In this document: one piece after another, positions 50,953-58,872 of the stretch
Position numbering within the stretch: position 1 is the first letter of the stretch
Layout: each line of letters starts with the position of its first letter
NCBI GenBank assembly: GCA_024235395.1
Contig: JACKMK010000002.1
Span: 744,001-808,000, forward strand
From: Chromatiaceae bacterium
GTDB taxonomy: Bacteria; Pseudomonadota; Gammaproteobacteria; Chromatiales; Chromatiaceae
Direction of reading: 5' to 3'
DNA: 64,000 bases
The notes under the pieces: model-generated
Told to the model about the DNA's origin: nothing
The model's input: the letters and a program-made list of their open reading frames with translations, nothing else
Database searches by the model: none
Program-made: the position numbers and the translations under genes

Positions 50953-52890
50953 ATGATCCGGGCACCCGCTGGCGGCGTGATCCTCGCGTTGGTATGGCTC
51001 GCATGCCTGTCGTCGCCGGGCGTGTCTGCCGCGCCCGCAATCGAGGGACCGCAGGTCCTGGCGCCGGCCTACGTGGCGTCCGAATTTCGTGCGCCGGCGG
51101 CCGGGAGTTACAGCCTACCGGTACTCGGCGACGCAGTGGACGGGGTGGTACTGGATTCGGATGGTCGGGAGCGCCGCCTGTTCGACCAGTTCGGCGACGA
51201 CAAGCTGGTGCTGCTGAGCTTCATCTACAGCAGCTGCAGTGACGCCAACGGTTGCCCGCTGGCGACCGGCGTGTTGTACAGCGTGTTGCGCAAGATGCGC
51301 GACCAGCCGGGGTTGCGTGACCGTGTGCGCATCATCAGCCTGAGTTTCGATCCGGTCTTCGATACCCCGGATGCGATGGCGCTATACGGTGCGGGTCTCG
51401 CCGGGCAGGGGGACTGGCGGTTCCTGACCACCGGTTCCGCGGAGGCATTGCAGCCGATTCTGGATGGCTATGGACAATCGGTGATCCGCGACGTCGACGA
51501 TCGGGGCGACGCCTTGCCGTCGTTCTCGCACATACTGCGGGTCTACCTGATCGATGCGAACAGAAAGATCCGCAACATCTACAGCGTGTCGTTTCTCGAC
51601 CGGGACCTGCTCATTGCGGACCTGGAGACCGTGTTGCTCGACCGCGATGCGACGACCGTCGAGTCCAATCATCCGGACACGCGCCCGGTTGCCACACTGT
51701 CGCGACCGGGCGACCCGCGCGACGGTTACCTTTCCGGACAGTACCAGACGCGCAGTCTGGCGTTGCAGCGGCGGCACGGCACGCCGGCCGACCTGCTGGC
51801 GCTCACCGAGCGTCCACCGCTGGGTCTCCCGCCGGTTCCGCAACCCGAGGCGAACCCGGTCACCCGGGCAAAGGTGGCGTTGGGTCGCAAGCTGTTCTTC
51901 GACCGGCGCCTGTCGCTCAACAACACCTTTTCGTGTGCGATGTGCCACGTACCCGAACAGGGTTTCACCAGCAATGAACTGGCGACCGCAGTCGGTTTTG
52001 AGGGACGCAGCGTTCGGCGCAATGCACCGACCTTGTACAACGTCGCCTACCTGGGTCGGCTGTTTCACGACGGGCGTGAAGAGACGCTCGAACAACAGGT
52101 CTGGGGTCCACTGCTCGCAGCGAACGAGATGGCCAACCCGTCGGTCGGTGCGGTGGTGGGAAAGATCCACGGACTGAGCGACTACCAGGGGTTGTTCGAG
52201 GCGGCGTTTGCCGGTCGCCCGGTCGGCATGGAGACGCTTGGCATGGCGCTCGCGAGTTATCAGCGCACGCTGTTGGCCGGTGACTCGGCGTTCGACCGCT
52301 GGTACTTCGGCGGACAGTCGGACGCGATCAGCGAGCCGGCCAGACGCGGTTTCGCGCTGTTCACCGGCAAGGCCGGGTGCGTCGGCTGCCACCCGGTGGG
52401 CGAACACGATGCGCTGTTCACCGATGACCAACTGCATAACACCGGGACCGGCTACCGTGAATCGATGGGTATCACACCGGAATCACACCGCGTCGTGTTG
52501 GCGCCGGGTGTCGTGGTCGAGGTGCCGCATGCCGTGATCGATTCGGTGGGCGAACCGCCGCCGCCCGATCTCGGTCGGTACGAGATCACCCAGGATCCCG
52601 ATGACCGTTGGAAGTACCGTACGCCCAGTCTGCGTAACGTCGCGTTGAGTGCACCTTATATGCACAACGGTTCGATCGGCAGCCTGCGCGAGGTGGTGGC
52701 GTTCTACAATGCCGGCGGCGTGGACAACCCGCTGCGCGACGCCCGCATCCACCCGCTCGGCCTCAGCGAAACGGAGATCGATGACCTGGTCGACTTTCTG
52801 CGAAGCCTGACCGGTGGCAATGTCGACGCGATCGTCGCCGATGCGTTTGCCGCGCCGGTCGGTGACGTCACGCGCCAGGCCAACAAGTGA
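50953..52890 (+). CDS. SCO1-MauG fusion, probable MtoX maturation protein
   Basis: 645 residues. After a signal peptide (GGVILALVWLACLSSPGVSA), residues 60-250 are SCO1-like: LVLLSFIYSSCSDANGCPLA with Cys95 and Cys101 in an expanded C-x5-C, and a conserved His in SFSHILRVYLID. From about 290 it is a di-haem MauG/cytochrome c peroxidase domain with CAMCH (about 327) and CVGCH (about 475). Separate SCO1 and MauG genes follow mtoX in other organisms; here they are one polypeptide. It probably inserts copper and performs oxidative modification during MtoX maturation. Confidence 0.9.
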   Translation: MIRAPAGGVILALVWLACLSSPGVSAAPAIEGPQVLAPAYVASEFRAPAAGSYSLPVLGDAVDGVVLDSDGRERRLFDQFGDDKLVLLSFIYSSCSDANGCPLATGVLYSVLRKMRDQPGLRDRVRIISLSFDPVFDTPDAMALYGAGLAGQGDWRFLTTGSAEALQPILDGYGQSVIRDVDDRGDALPSFSHILRVYLIDANRKIRNIYSVSFLDRDLLIADLETVLLDRDATTVESNHPDTRPVATLSRPGDPRDGYLSGQYQTRSLALQRRHGTPADLLALTERPPLGLPPVPQPEANPVTRAKVALGRKLFFDRRLSLNNTFSCAMCHVPEQGFTSNELATAVGFEGRSVRRNAPTLYNVAYLGRLFHDGREETLEQQVWGPLLAANEMANPSVGAVVGKIHGLSDYQGLFEAAFAGRPVGMETLGMALASYQRTLLAGDSAFDRWYFGGQSDAISEPARRGFALFTGKAGCVGCHPVGEHDALFTDDQLHNTGTGYRESMGITPESHRVVLAPGVVVEVPHAVIDSVGEPPPPDLGRYEITQDPDDRWKYRTPSLRNVALSAPYMHNGSIGSLREVVAFYNAGGVDNPLRDARIHPLGLSETEIDDLVDFLRSLTGGNVDAIVADAFAAPVGDVTRQANK

Positions 52891-52894
52891 TCGC

Positions 52895-53716
52895 TCAGCG
52901 CAGGATCAGCAATTCGCCGCGGCCGTCCACCGCGACGTCGCCGAGGTAGCGTTCGACCTCCGGTGGTTCGTCGTCGGGCACCGCTGCACTCCCGATAATG
53001 CGCTGCAGGTCGCCGAGCAACAGTGCCAGGAACGGAAGTCGGTGACGGCCGTTGGCGCGCAGCGTGGGACAGACCTGCTGCGGACGCCTGCGCAGCAGCA
53101 GTGTGCCCCGGTGCATGCCGTAACCGGCGCGCTCACCGACCTGGCCGCCGACAAACACGGTGCCGGCGATCATGCGATACCCCGCGAGGGCACCGGTATC
53201 GCCTTCGATGATCAACATGCCCCGCCGCATGCGTTCAGCGGAGCGTTCACCGGCATTGCCGCGTATGCGGATGACGCCGCCGCGCTGCCCCTGGCGTTCG
53301 CCGTCCGCCGGGCCACCGACCCGGTCGCCGGTATCGCCGTGAACCTCCAGGTGGCCACCGTGCAGTCCGCGTCCAGTCAGGTCACCGGCGTTGCCATAGA
53401 CTGTCAGTCGACCACCACGCATCGCATCGCCGGCGCAATCGCCGACATCGCCGTGTATGGTGATAGAGCCCTGATCCATCGCGCCGCCGACGAAGTCGAT
53501 GCGGCCGTTCAGCGAGTGGATGACCAGTGCCTGTGAATCGGTCTCGGGATCGACGGAGACGTCAAACAGCTGACCGAGCGGTATGCGTCGGTTGCCCGCA
53601 CGCAAGACCCAGCGCCGGACATCGTCGATCGGCATGCCGGCGAGCACGGTGGGCAGCAGACCACGCAGATCGAGGCGTTGGGTAGGCGCCTGCACCTGAC
53701 GCAGTGTGATCGTCAT
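52895..53716 (-). CDS. fhcC: Formyltransferase/hydrolase complex subunit FhcC
   Basis: 273 residues. Homologous to formylmethanofuran dehydrogenase subunit C, a right-handed beta-helix of repeated Gly-rich turns: MDQGSITIHGDVGDCAGDAM, RGGRLTVYGNAGDLTGRGL, GGVIRIRGNAGERSAERMRR, GTVFVGGQVGERAGYGMHRG. In bacteria the Fhc complex transfers the formyl group from H4MPT to a methanofuran analogue and hydrolyses it to formate. It overlaps fhcD by ATGA. The fhcA and fhcB genes usually found beside it are absent from the window. Confidence 0.95.
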   Translation of the reverse strand: MTITLRQVQAPTQRLDLRGLLPTVLAGMPIDDVRRWVLRAGNRRIPLGQLFDVSVDPETDSQALVIHSLNGRIDFVGGAMDQGSITIHGDVGDCAGDAMRGGRLTVYGNAGDLTGRGLHGGHLEVHGDTGDRVGGPADGERQGQRGGVIRIRGNAGERSAERMRRGMLIIEGDTGALAGYRMIAGTVFVGGQVGERAGYGMHRGTLLLRRRPQQVCPTLRANGRHRLPFLALLLGDLQRIIGSAAVPDDEPPEVERYLGDVAVDGRGELLILR

Positions 53717-54609
53717 GCGAGCACCTGATGCAGATGAAAGTGGTACTGGCCGAGTTTGCCGCCGTAGTTGCCGGCGGAGATGCGCTGAATACCACCGGCC
53801 TGCCCGTGTTCGCACACCGCCTGGATCCCGGTGCGCATCGCATTGCCCACATCCTGCTCGGCTATCCCATTCACCACGATCTCCAGCACTGCCCCGGTTG
53901 TTTCGCCCAATTGCGACGGCACCAGCCCACGCAGGGTCGGGCAATAGGCATCGTTGGTCGATGCCATCAATGCCTTGTACTTGGAACCGACCTTCGAGCC
54001 GGAGCGGACGATGCCACCGGGGAATGGCAGCACGACGTTCGGCAAGGCGCGCATCGCCTCGACCGCATCCATGCACGCCTCGAGCGCCTGGGCCTGCGTG
54101 CGGGCGAGCACCAGAAAGTTACCACCTCCAATCGCCTTGCAGCGCCCGGTGTCCTGTTCGGCGAGGAACTCGCCGTCCATCACCGGTACGCGCCAGTAAC
54201 GCCGGCCATCGATCAGCTTGCTGATCTGATAGCCGTCTCCGAAGTAACGCAAATTCTTACCGAGCGGCAGACGTTCGTCGCCATCCATGCCGGCGAATAC
54301 CGCCGTGGTCGGACAGGTCAGCACGCATTGCCCGATACGTGTCTCGAGCTGCTTGGCCAACTCCTTACCGGACATGCCAAACAGCAATACGGCGACGCCC
54401 GGGCGGCCGTCGGGCGTTGCAGCGCCCGGCAACTGCGCTTCGATCCCCGCCTCGACGCCGCAGCCGATCACCGAGGTGGCGAATCCGGTCATCGTGTGTG
54501 CGGCCTGCATGGCCCAATGGTGATCGATCGCAGTGATCAGTACCCGGGTGGCCTTCATGCCGAATGCCTCGGCAAAGGTATCGTCGATCGTAACCCCGTT
54601 GAGCTGCAT
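53713..54609 (-). CDS. fhcD: Formylmethanofuran:H4MPT formyltransferase FhcD
   Basis: 298 residues, normal for Ftr/FhcD. The N terminus NGVTIDDTFAEAFGMKATRV and the blocks GFATSVIGCGVEAGIEAQLP, GNFLVLARTQAQALEACMDA, LPFPGGIVRSGSKVGSKYKA and ASTNDAYCPTLRGL are all family-like. It transfers the formyl group between H4MPT and the methanofuran analogue. It leads a two-gene fhcDC unit and diverges from the mptG operon across a 245-nt control region. Confidence 0.96.
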   Translation of the reverse strand: MQLNGVTIDDTFAEAFGMKATRVLITAIDHHWAMQAAHTMTGFATSVIGCGVEAGIEAQLPGAATPDGRPGVAVLLFGMSGKELAKQLETRIGQCVLTCPTTAVFAGMDGDERLPLGKNLRYFGDGYQISKLIDGRRYWRVPVMDGEFLAEQDTGRCKAIGGGNFLVLARTQAQALEACMDAVEAMRALPNVVLPFPGGIVRSGSKVGSKYKALMASTNDAYCPTLRGLVPSQLGETTGAVLEIVVNGIAEQDVGNAMRTGIQAVCEHGQAGGIQRISAGNYGGKLGQYHFHLHQVLA

Positions 54610-54646
54610 GCCGTGCAGTCCACATCATTTCGTTGCCGGCGTGCGA

Positions 54647-54662
54647 CGCAAGAGCCGTGCCG
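54647..54662 (-). promoter_or_regulatory. Sigma-54-like promoter for fhcDC
   Basis: On the minus strand it reads CGGCACG-GCTC-TTGCG, 10 of 12 consensus positions with GG-N10-GC. The predicted start near 54636 leaves about 27 nt of leader to fhcD. Confidence 0.5.
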
Positions 54663-54744
54663 GTATGGGCGGGCGACGCCCTGTCGAGGCCTGTAGCGCA
54701 AGGTGCCGCATACGCGTCGAACATTGTCATCGTCGCGCTGAGTG

Positions 54745-54765
54745 TTCGTGACACTGTGACACGAA
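54745..54765. promoter_or_regulatory. 21-nt near-palindrome with GTGACAC repeats between fhcD and mptG
   Basis: Outer arms TTCGTG and CACGAA enclose CAC-T-GTG, with two unpaired A positions. It also reads as two direct GTGACAC copies (54748-54754 and 54756-54762). It lies 83 nt from the fhcD -24 element and 62 nt from the mptG one, so it is placed to serve both promoters. Confidence 0.6.
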
Positions 54766-54826
54766 ACAGGTGCAACGGGGTCATGGGTGGGCGCCAAGCA
54801 CCTGATCTCAGACACCGGCCTGTTTC

Positions 54827-54842
54827 AGGCACGGCGATTGCA
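54827..54842 (+). promoter_or_regulatory. Sigma-54-like element before mptG
   Basis: AGGCACG-GCGA-TTGCA matches 11 of 12 consensus positions with exact spacing. However, the predicted start near 54853 falls only 2 nt before the assigned mptG ATG, which would leave no ribosome site. Either mptG starts later, for example at the GTG at 54891, or this element does not serve it. Confidence 0.4.
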
Positions 54843-54854
54843 AAAGGCGGTGGT

Positions 54855-55865
54855 ATGACTCAGAGGAGACACCACCAAAGCGGCTGCGGGCGTGTGCTGG
54901 TCGACACGCAGGCCCGCCTGCACCTCGGATTTCTCGACATGAGCGGAACGCTGGGTCGGCGTTTTGGTAGCCTCGGGCTGAGCATCGCGGGATTTCACAC
55001 CGAGCTCTGTGCGCATCGCGCCGCCGACTTCAGTGCCCAGGGGGCCGGCGCCGAGCGCGCGCTGCGCTACGCCCGCGAGATCGCCGGTCAGCTCGGGCTG
55101 CGAGGCGGACTGCGCCTGGAGCTCAGGTCGGCGATACCTGACCATCTGGGACTCGGCTCCGGTACGCAGATGGCGTTGGCGGTGGGGCGCGCGGTCGCCG
55201 CGCTCTGCGACCGCGCGATGTCGACCCGCGATGTCGCGGCCTGTCTGCGGCGTGGTGGGCGTTCCGGTATCGGCATCGGCGCGTTCGACCAGGGCGGCTT
55301 CCTGGTCGACAGCGGGGTCGGCGAGGACGGTGCAGTGCCGCCGGTCACCGCACGCCTAGCGTTTCCGGACGAGTGGCGCGTGTTGCTGGTGATGGACGCC
55401 CGCGGGCAGGGGTTGCACGGGGCGCGGGAACTGGACGCGTTCCGCCGTCTGCCACCCTTCCCGCGTGAGGTCTCGGCGCACCTGTGTCATCTCACGCTGA
55501 TGCAGATCCTCCCCGGTGTGCAGGAACGCCGGCTGCAGCCGGTCGCCGATGGCATTGCCGAGCTTCAGCGCCGGGTCGGTGACCATTTTGCGCCGGCCCA
55601 GGGTGGACGCTTCACCAGCACGGCCGTCGCCGATGCGCTCGCCTGGATCGAGTCCCTCGGCTTCACCGGCATCGGTCAGAGTTCCTGGGGGCCGACCGGC
55701 TTCGCACTGCTGCCGAGTGAGGCGGATGCGCAGTCGGTGTTGCGCATGACGCGGCAGCGTTTCGGCGATCTGTCGTCGCTACGGTTCGTGGTCACCAGGG
55801 CGCACAACCAGGGCAGCCGGATCGAGCTGCAACCGCAATTCGATGCGCTCAAGGAAATGCACTGA
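54855..55865 (+). CDS. mptG: Beta-ribofuranosylaminobenzene 5'-phosphate synthase
   Basis: 336 residues of the GHMP-kinase fold. The enzyme joins p-hydroxybenzoate or aminobenzoate to PRPP, the committed step of H4MPT. Family segments: VLVDTQARLHLGFLDMSGTL, GRRFGSLGLSIAG, AIPDHLGLGSGTQMALAVGR (phosphate loop), RSGIGIGAFDQGGFLVDSGV and GQSSWGPTGFALL. ATG 54855 is used; GTG 54891 would also keep the conserved part. It opens an eight-gene operon running to 62548. Confidence 0.94.
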   Translation: MTQRRHHQSGCGRVLVDTQARLHLGFLDMSGTLGRRFGSLGLSIAGFHTELCAHRAADFSAQGAGAERALRYAREIAGQLGLRGGLRLELRSAIPDHLGLGSGTQMALAVGRAVAALCDRAMSTRDVAACLRRGGRSGIGIGAFDQGGFLVDSGVGEDGAVPPVTARLAFPDEWRVLLVMDARGQGLHGARELDAFRRLPPFPREVSAHLCHLTLMQILPGVQERRLQPVADGIAELQRRVGDHFAPAQGGRFTSTAVADALAWIESLGFTGIGQSSWGPTGFALLPSEADAQSVLRMTRQRFGDLSSLRFVVTRAHNQGSRIELQPQFDALKEMH

Positions 55866-55868
55866 GCC

Positions 55869-56774
55869 ATGGCTGAGCGCGATGCCATCCTGCACATGTT
55901 CAGTGCTGCGAGCAATCTGAGTCCGTTCGACGTCAACATGGCGATCGACGCGGGCTGGCAACACTGCATCCCGTATACGGCGCTGGGTGCCGATCAGATC
56001 GCCGACCTGACCCAGGACGCGATCTTCTCGCGTGGTCCGAAGGGCGTCAGGCGTACCGGCATTTTCATCGGTGGTCGCGACATCCACCTCGCGATGGACA
56101 TGTTGCGCGCTGCGCGCAAGGCGATGGTGCCCCCGTTCGAGGTCTCGGTGTTCGCCGACCCCAGTGGGGCATTCACCACCGCGGCCGGGATGGTCGCATG
56201 CGCCGAAAAACATTTCCGCGCGCAGACCGGCGGGACACCGCTGGACGGCAGCCGTGCGGTGATCTTCGGTGGCACGGGCCCGGTCGGGATGACCTGTGCG
56301 GTGCTGCTCGCCCAGGTCGGCGCACGTCCGGTGATCGTCAGCCATCACGACCAGTCCAAGGCGGACGCGGCCGCCGCACAGTGCCGCGAGCGCTACAGTG
56401 TGGAGGTCAGCGGCGCTGACGGCAGCGACGATGCGAAGGTTCGCGGCCTGTTGGCCGAAGCCGACCTGGTGTTCAGTGCGGCGAAGGCCGGCGTGCAGGT
56501 GCTCGATGCGCGGCAACTCGGTGTCGCGAAACAGGCGCGCGTACTGTGCGATGTCAACGCGGTGCCGCCCGAGGGCATCGCCGGCGTCGGTGTCATGGAC
56601 GACGGCGTGCCGGTCGCCGCGACGCCGCAGCCCGCAGTCGGGATCGGCGCACTGGCGGTCGGCAACGTCAAATACCAGACCCAGCAGGATCTGTTGCGAC
56701 AGATGCTCGCGTCCGACGGTCCGGTCTACCTGGACTTCAGGCAGGCCTTCGAGACGGCGCGCACCAGGGTGTGA
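55869..56774 (+). CDS. mtdB: Methylene-H4MPT dehydrogenase (NAD(P)-dependent)
   Basis: 301 residues. It oxidises methylene-H4MPT to methenyl-H4MPT with NAD(P). Blocks: LHMFSAASNLSPFDVNMAID, DAIFSRGPKGVRRTGIFIGG, and the dinucleotide fold AVIFGGTGPVGMTCAVLLAQ, then ADLVFSAAKAGVQVLD. Bacterial MtdB, not the archaeal F420 enzyme, is indicated. It is preceded by 3 nt after mptG and followed by 1 nt before the ATP-grasp gene. Confidence 0.96.
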   Translation: MAERDAILHMFSAASNLSPFDVNMAIDAGWQHCIPYTALGADQIADLTQDAIFSRGPKGVRRTGIFIGGRDIHLAMDMLRAARKAMVPPFEVSVFADPSGAFTTAAGMVACAEKHFRAQTGGTPLDGSRAVIFGGTGPVGMTCAVLLAQVGARPVIVSHHDQSKADAAAAQCRERYSVEVSGADGSDDAKVRGLLAEADLVFSAAKAGVQVLDARQLGVAKQARVLCDVNAVPPEGIAGVGVMDDGVPVAATPQPAVGIGALAVGNVKYQTQQDLLRQMLASDGPVYLDFRQAFETARTRV

Positions 56775-56775
56775 G

Positions 56776-57885
56776 ATGGACGCAGCCGCGAGATATCTCC
56801 TGGTCGGCAACTCGGTACGCTACCTGGCGCAATCCGCGCATGCCGCGACGACTGCGGTCGTGGCGGTCGATGCGTTTGCCGACGTCGATACACGCGCGGC
56901 AAGCGTCTTCCACGAGCGCATTTCGTCATGCACTGCGCACGCCTTGTCCCGGGCCGCGGCCGCCGTCACCGGGGATTGCAGCGGATGGATCTACGGTGCG
57001 GGATTCGAAGACGATCCCGGCGCCTTGAGCTGGCTGGCGAGACGTCGCCCCGGGATGCTCGGCAACGATCCGTCGGTCCTGCACTGGCTGGCTCAACCGC
57101 GGCGCCGCTTCGCGCTGCTGGAGGAGCTCGGTATCGCCTATCCGGAGGTGATGTTCGAATCGCCGCCGGCGCCCGCAGCCTGGCTCGCCAAGCCGCCGGG
57201 TGGTTGTGGCGGCAGCGCCGTACGGCGGGCATCGGACCCGGTGCCGACCGGGCCCGCCGGCTACTTTCAGCGCTATGTCAATGGCCCGCTCTGTTCGCTG
57301 ACGTTCGCCGCCGACGGCGCCGCGATCATGGGCATCGGGTTCAACCGACTGATGGCCCGCTATCCTGCGGCCGGTGACTTCCGCTTCGCCGGCGCGATCG
57401 GCGGGCTGCAACCGCCGCCAGCGGTGCGCGAACGCATGCTGGAGACCGCGCGTCGTTTGACCCGGGCGCTGGGCCTGCGTGGCGTCAACGGGCTCGACTT
57501 CGTGCTGCAGCGCGGGGAGCCGCTGCTGCTCGATCTCAATGCCCGTCCGCCCGCGAGCCTCGAACTGTACGAGACGATTCTGCCGCGCGGCGGCTGCCTG
57601 ACGCATGTCGACGCCTGTCGTGGTCGCCTGCCGGCGCAGCCCGGCAGCGATGTCGTGCGCGGTCTGCGCATCGTGTACGCGCGCCGGCCAATCACCGTGC
57701 GCTGCGTCGAATGGCCGTCCTGGGTCAGCGATTGCCCGGTACCCGGCTCTTCGATCCCTGCGGAGGCGCCGCTTTGTACGGTACATGCCGAAGGGCGAAC
57801 GATCGAGGCGGTCGCCGGGCAGCTGAGGCAACACACCGACAGCGTGTTGCGCCTGGCGGGCAGCGTCCATGAGCAGGCCGCCTGA
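56776..57885 (+). CDS. ATP-grasp protein of H4MPT operon
   Basis: 369 residues, cytoplasmic. The ATP-grasp core is visible: LEELGIAYPEVMFESPPAPA, the Lys and Gly-rich loop in WLAKPPGGCGGSAVRR, FQRYVNGPLCSLTFAADGAA, and the metal-binding end RGVNGLDFVLQRGEPLLLDL and NARPPASLELYE. Homologues sit in H4MPT gene clusters of methylotrophs and are presumed to make a pterin or methanofuran side-chain bond. Its precise acceptor is unknown. It is tightly packed between mtdB and mch. Confidence 0.85.
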   Translation: MDAAARYLLVGNSVRYLAQSAHAATTAVVAVDAFADVDTRAASVFHERISSCTAHALSRAAAAVTGDCSGWIYGAGFEDDPGALSWLARRRPGMLGNDPSVLHWLAQPRRRFALLEELGIAYPEVMFESPPAPAAWLAKPPGGCGGSAVRRASDPVPTGPAGYFQRYVNGPLCSLTFAADGAAIMGIGFNRLMARYPAAGDFRFAGAIGGLQPPPAVRERMLETARRLTRALGLRGVNGLDFVLQRGEPLLLDLNARPPASLELYETILPRGGCLTHVDACRGRLPAQPGSDVVRGLRIVYARRPITVRCVEWPSWVSDCPVPGSSIPAEAPLCTVHAEGRTIEAVAGQLRQHTDSVLRLAGSVHEQAA

Positions 57886-57886
57886 C

Positions 57887-58870
57887 ATGGATGCCCCGAC
57901 CCAGGACCTGGAGATGAATCGACGCGCCGGGCGATTGCTCGACGCACTGGTCGCCGATGCCGGTACCCTGCGAATCGGTGTCACCCGGCTTGCGGACGGC
58001 GCGCAGGTGATCGATGCGGGCATCGAACATCGTGGCGGCCTCGAGGCCGGCCGGCGAATCAGCGAGATCTGCATGGGCGGGCTCGGCAGAGTCGCGTTCA
58101 GCGGTCAAGGACCGGTGCCGCAATGGGCGGTCAACGTCACGGTGCACAGCAGCGATCCGGTGATGGCCTGCCTCGGCAGTCAGTACGCCGGTTGGAGCCT
58201 CTCGTCGGGCGAGGGCAAGGGGGCGTTCCAAGCGCTCGGTTCCGGCCCCGGGCGGGTGCTCGCGCGCAAGGAAAAACTGTTCGACGAGTTGCGCCTGAGC
58301 GAACAGGCGGATCGCGCCATCCTGGTACTCGAGGCGGACCGCATACCGCCACCGGCGTTGGTCAGCAAGATCGTCGACGACTGCGGCGTGTCTCCGGAGT
58401 CGTTGTCGTTGATCGTCACGCCGACGCGCAGCCTGGCCGGCACCACCCAGGTGGTCGCGCGCGTGCTGGAGGTCGCGCTGCACAAGGCGCACGAGATCGG
58501 TTTTCCTCTGCACGATATCGTCGACGGGATCGGCACCGCACCGCTGCCGCCGCCGGCCGCAGATTTCCTGGCCGCGATGGGGCGCACGAACGACGCGATC
58601 CTGTTTGCCGGCCAGGTGCACCTGTACGTCGACAGCGACGACGCCGCAGCGTCGCGGCTGGCGAATGCGTTGCCGAGCAGTGGGTCGAGCGACTACGGAC
58701 GTCCGTTCGCCGAGGTCTTCAAGGCGTACGGCTTCGATTTCTTCAAGATCGACCCGATGCTGTTCAGCCCCGCAAGCGTCGCAGTCACGGCGCTGCGTTC
58801 AGGCCGCACCTTTCGCGGCGGCGCGATCGACGCCGGCCTGCTCGGCGATTCGTTCGGGGTGGCGTTTTGA
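57887..58870 (+). CDS. mch: Methenyl-H4MPT cyclohydrolase
   Basis: 327 residues. It hydrolyses methenyl-H4MPT to formyl-H4MPT. Conserved stretches: GRRISEICMGGLGRVAF, VHSSDPVMACLGSQYAGWSL, SGEGKGAFQALGSGPGRVLA, VTPTRSLAGTTQVVARVLEV and HDIVDGIGTAPLPPP. ATG 57887 lies 1 nt after the preceding stop and is chosen for coupling; ATG 57869 would add six residues and overlap that gene. It acts between MtdB and FhcD. Confidence 0.95.
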   Translation: MDAPTQDLEMNRRAGRLLDALVADAGTLRIGVTRLADGAQVIDAGIEHRGGLEAGRRISEICMGGLGRVAFSGQGPVPQWAVNVTVHSSDPVMACLGSQYAGWSLSSGEGKGAFQALGSGPGRVLARKEKLFDELRLSEQADRAILVLEADRIPPPALVSKIVDDCGVSPESLSLIVTPTRSLAGTTQVVARVLEVALHKAHEIGFPLHDIVDGIGTAPLPPPAADFLAAMGRTNDAILFAGQVHLYVDSDDAAASRLANALPSSGSSDYGRPFAEVFKAYGFDFFKIDPMLFSPASVAVTALRSGRTFRGGAIDAGLLGDSFGVAF

Positions 58871-58872
58871 AC

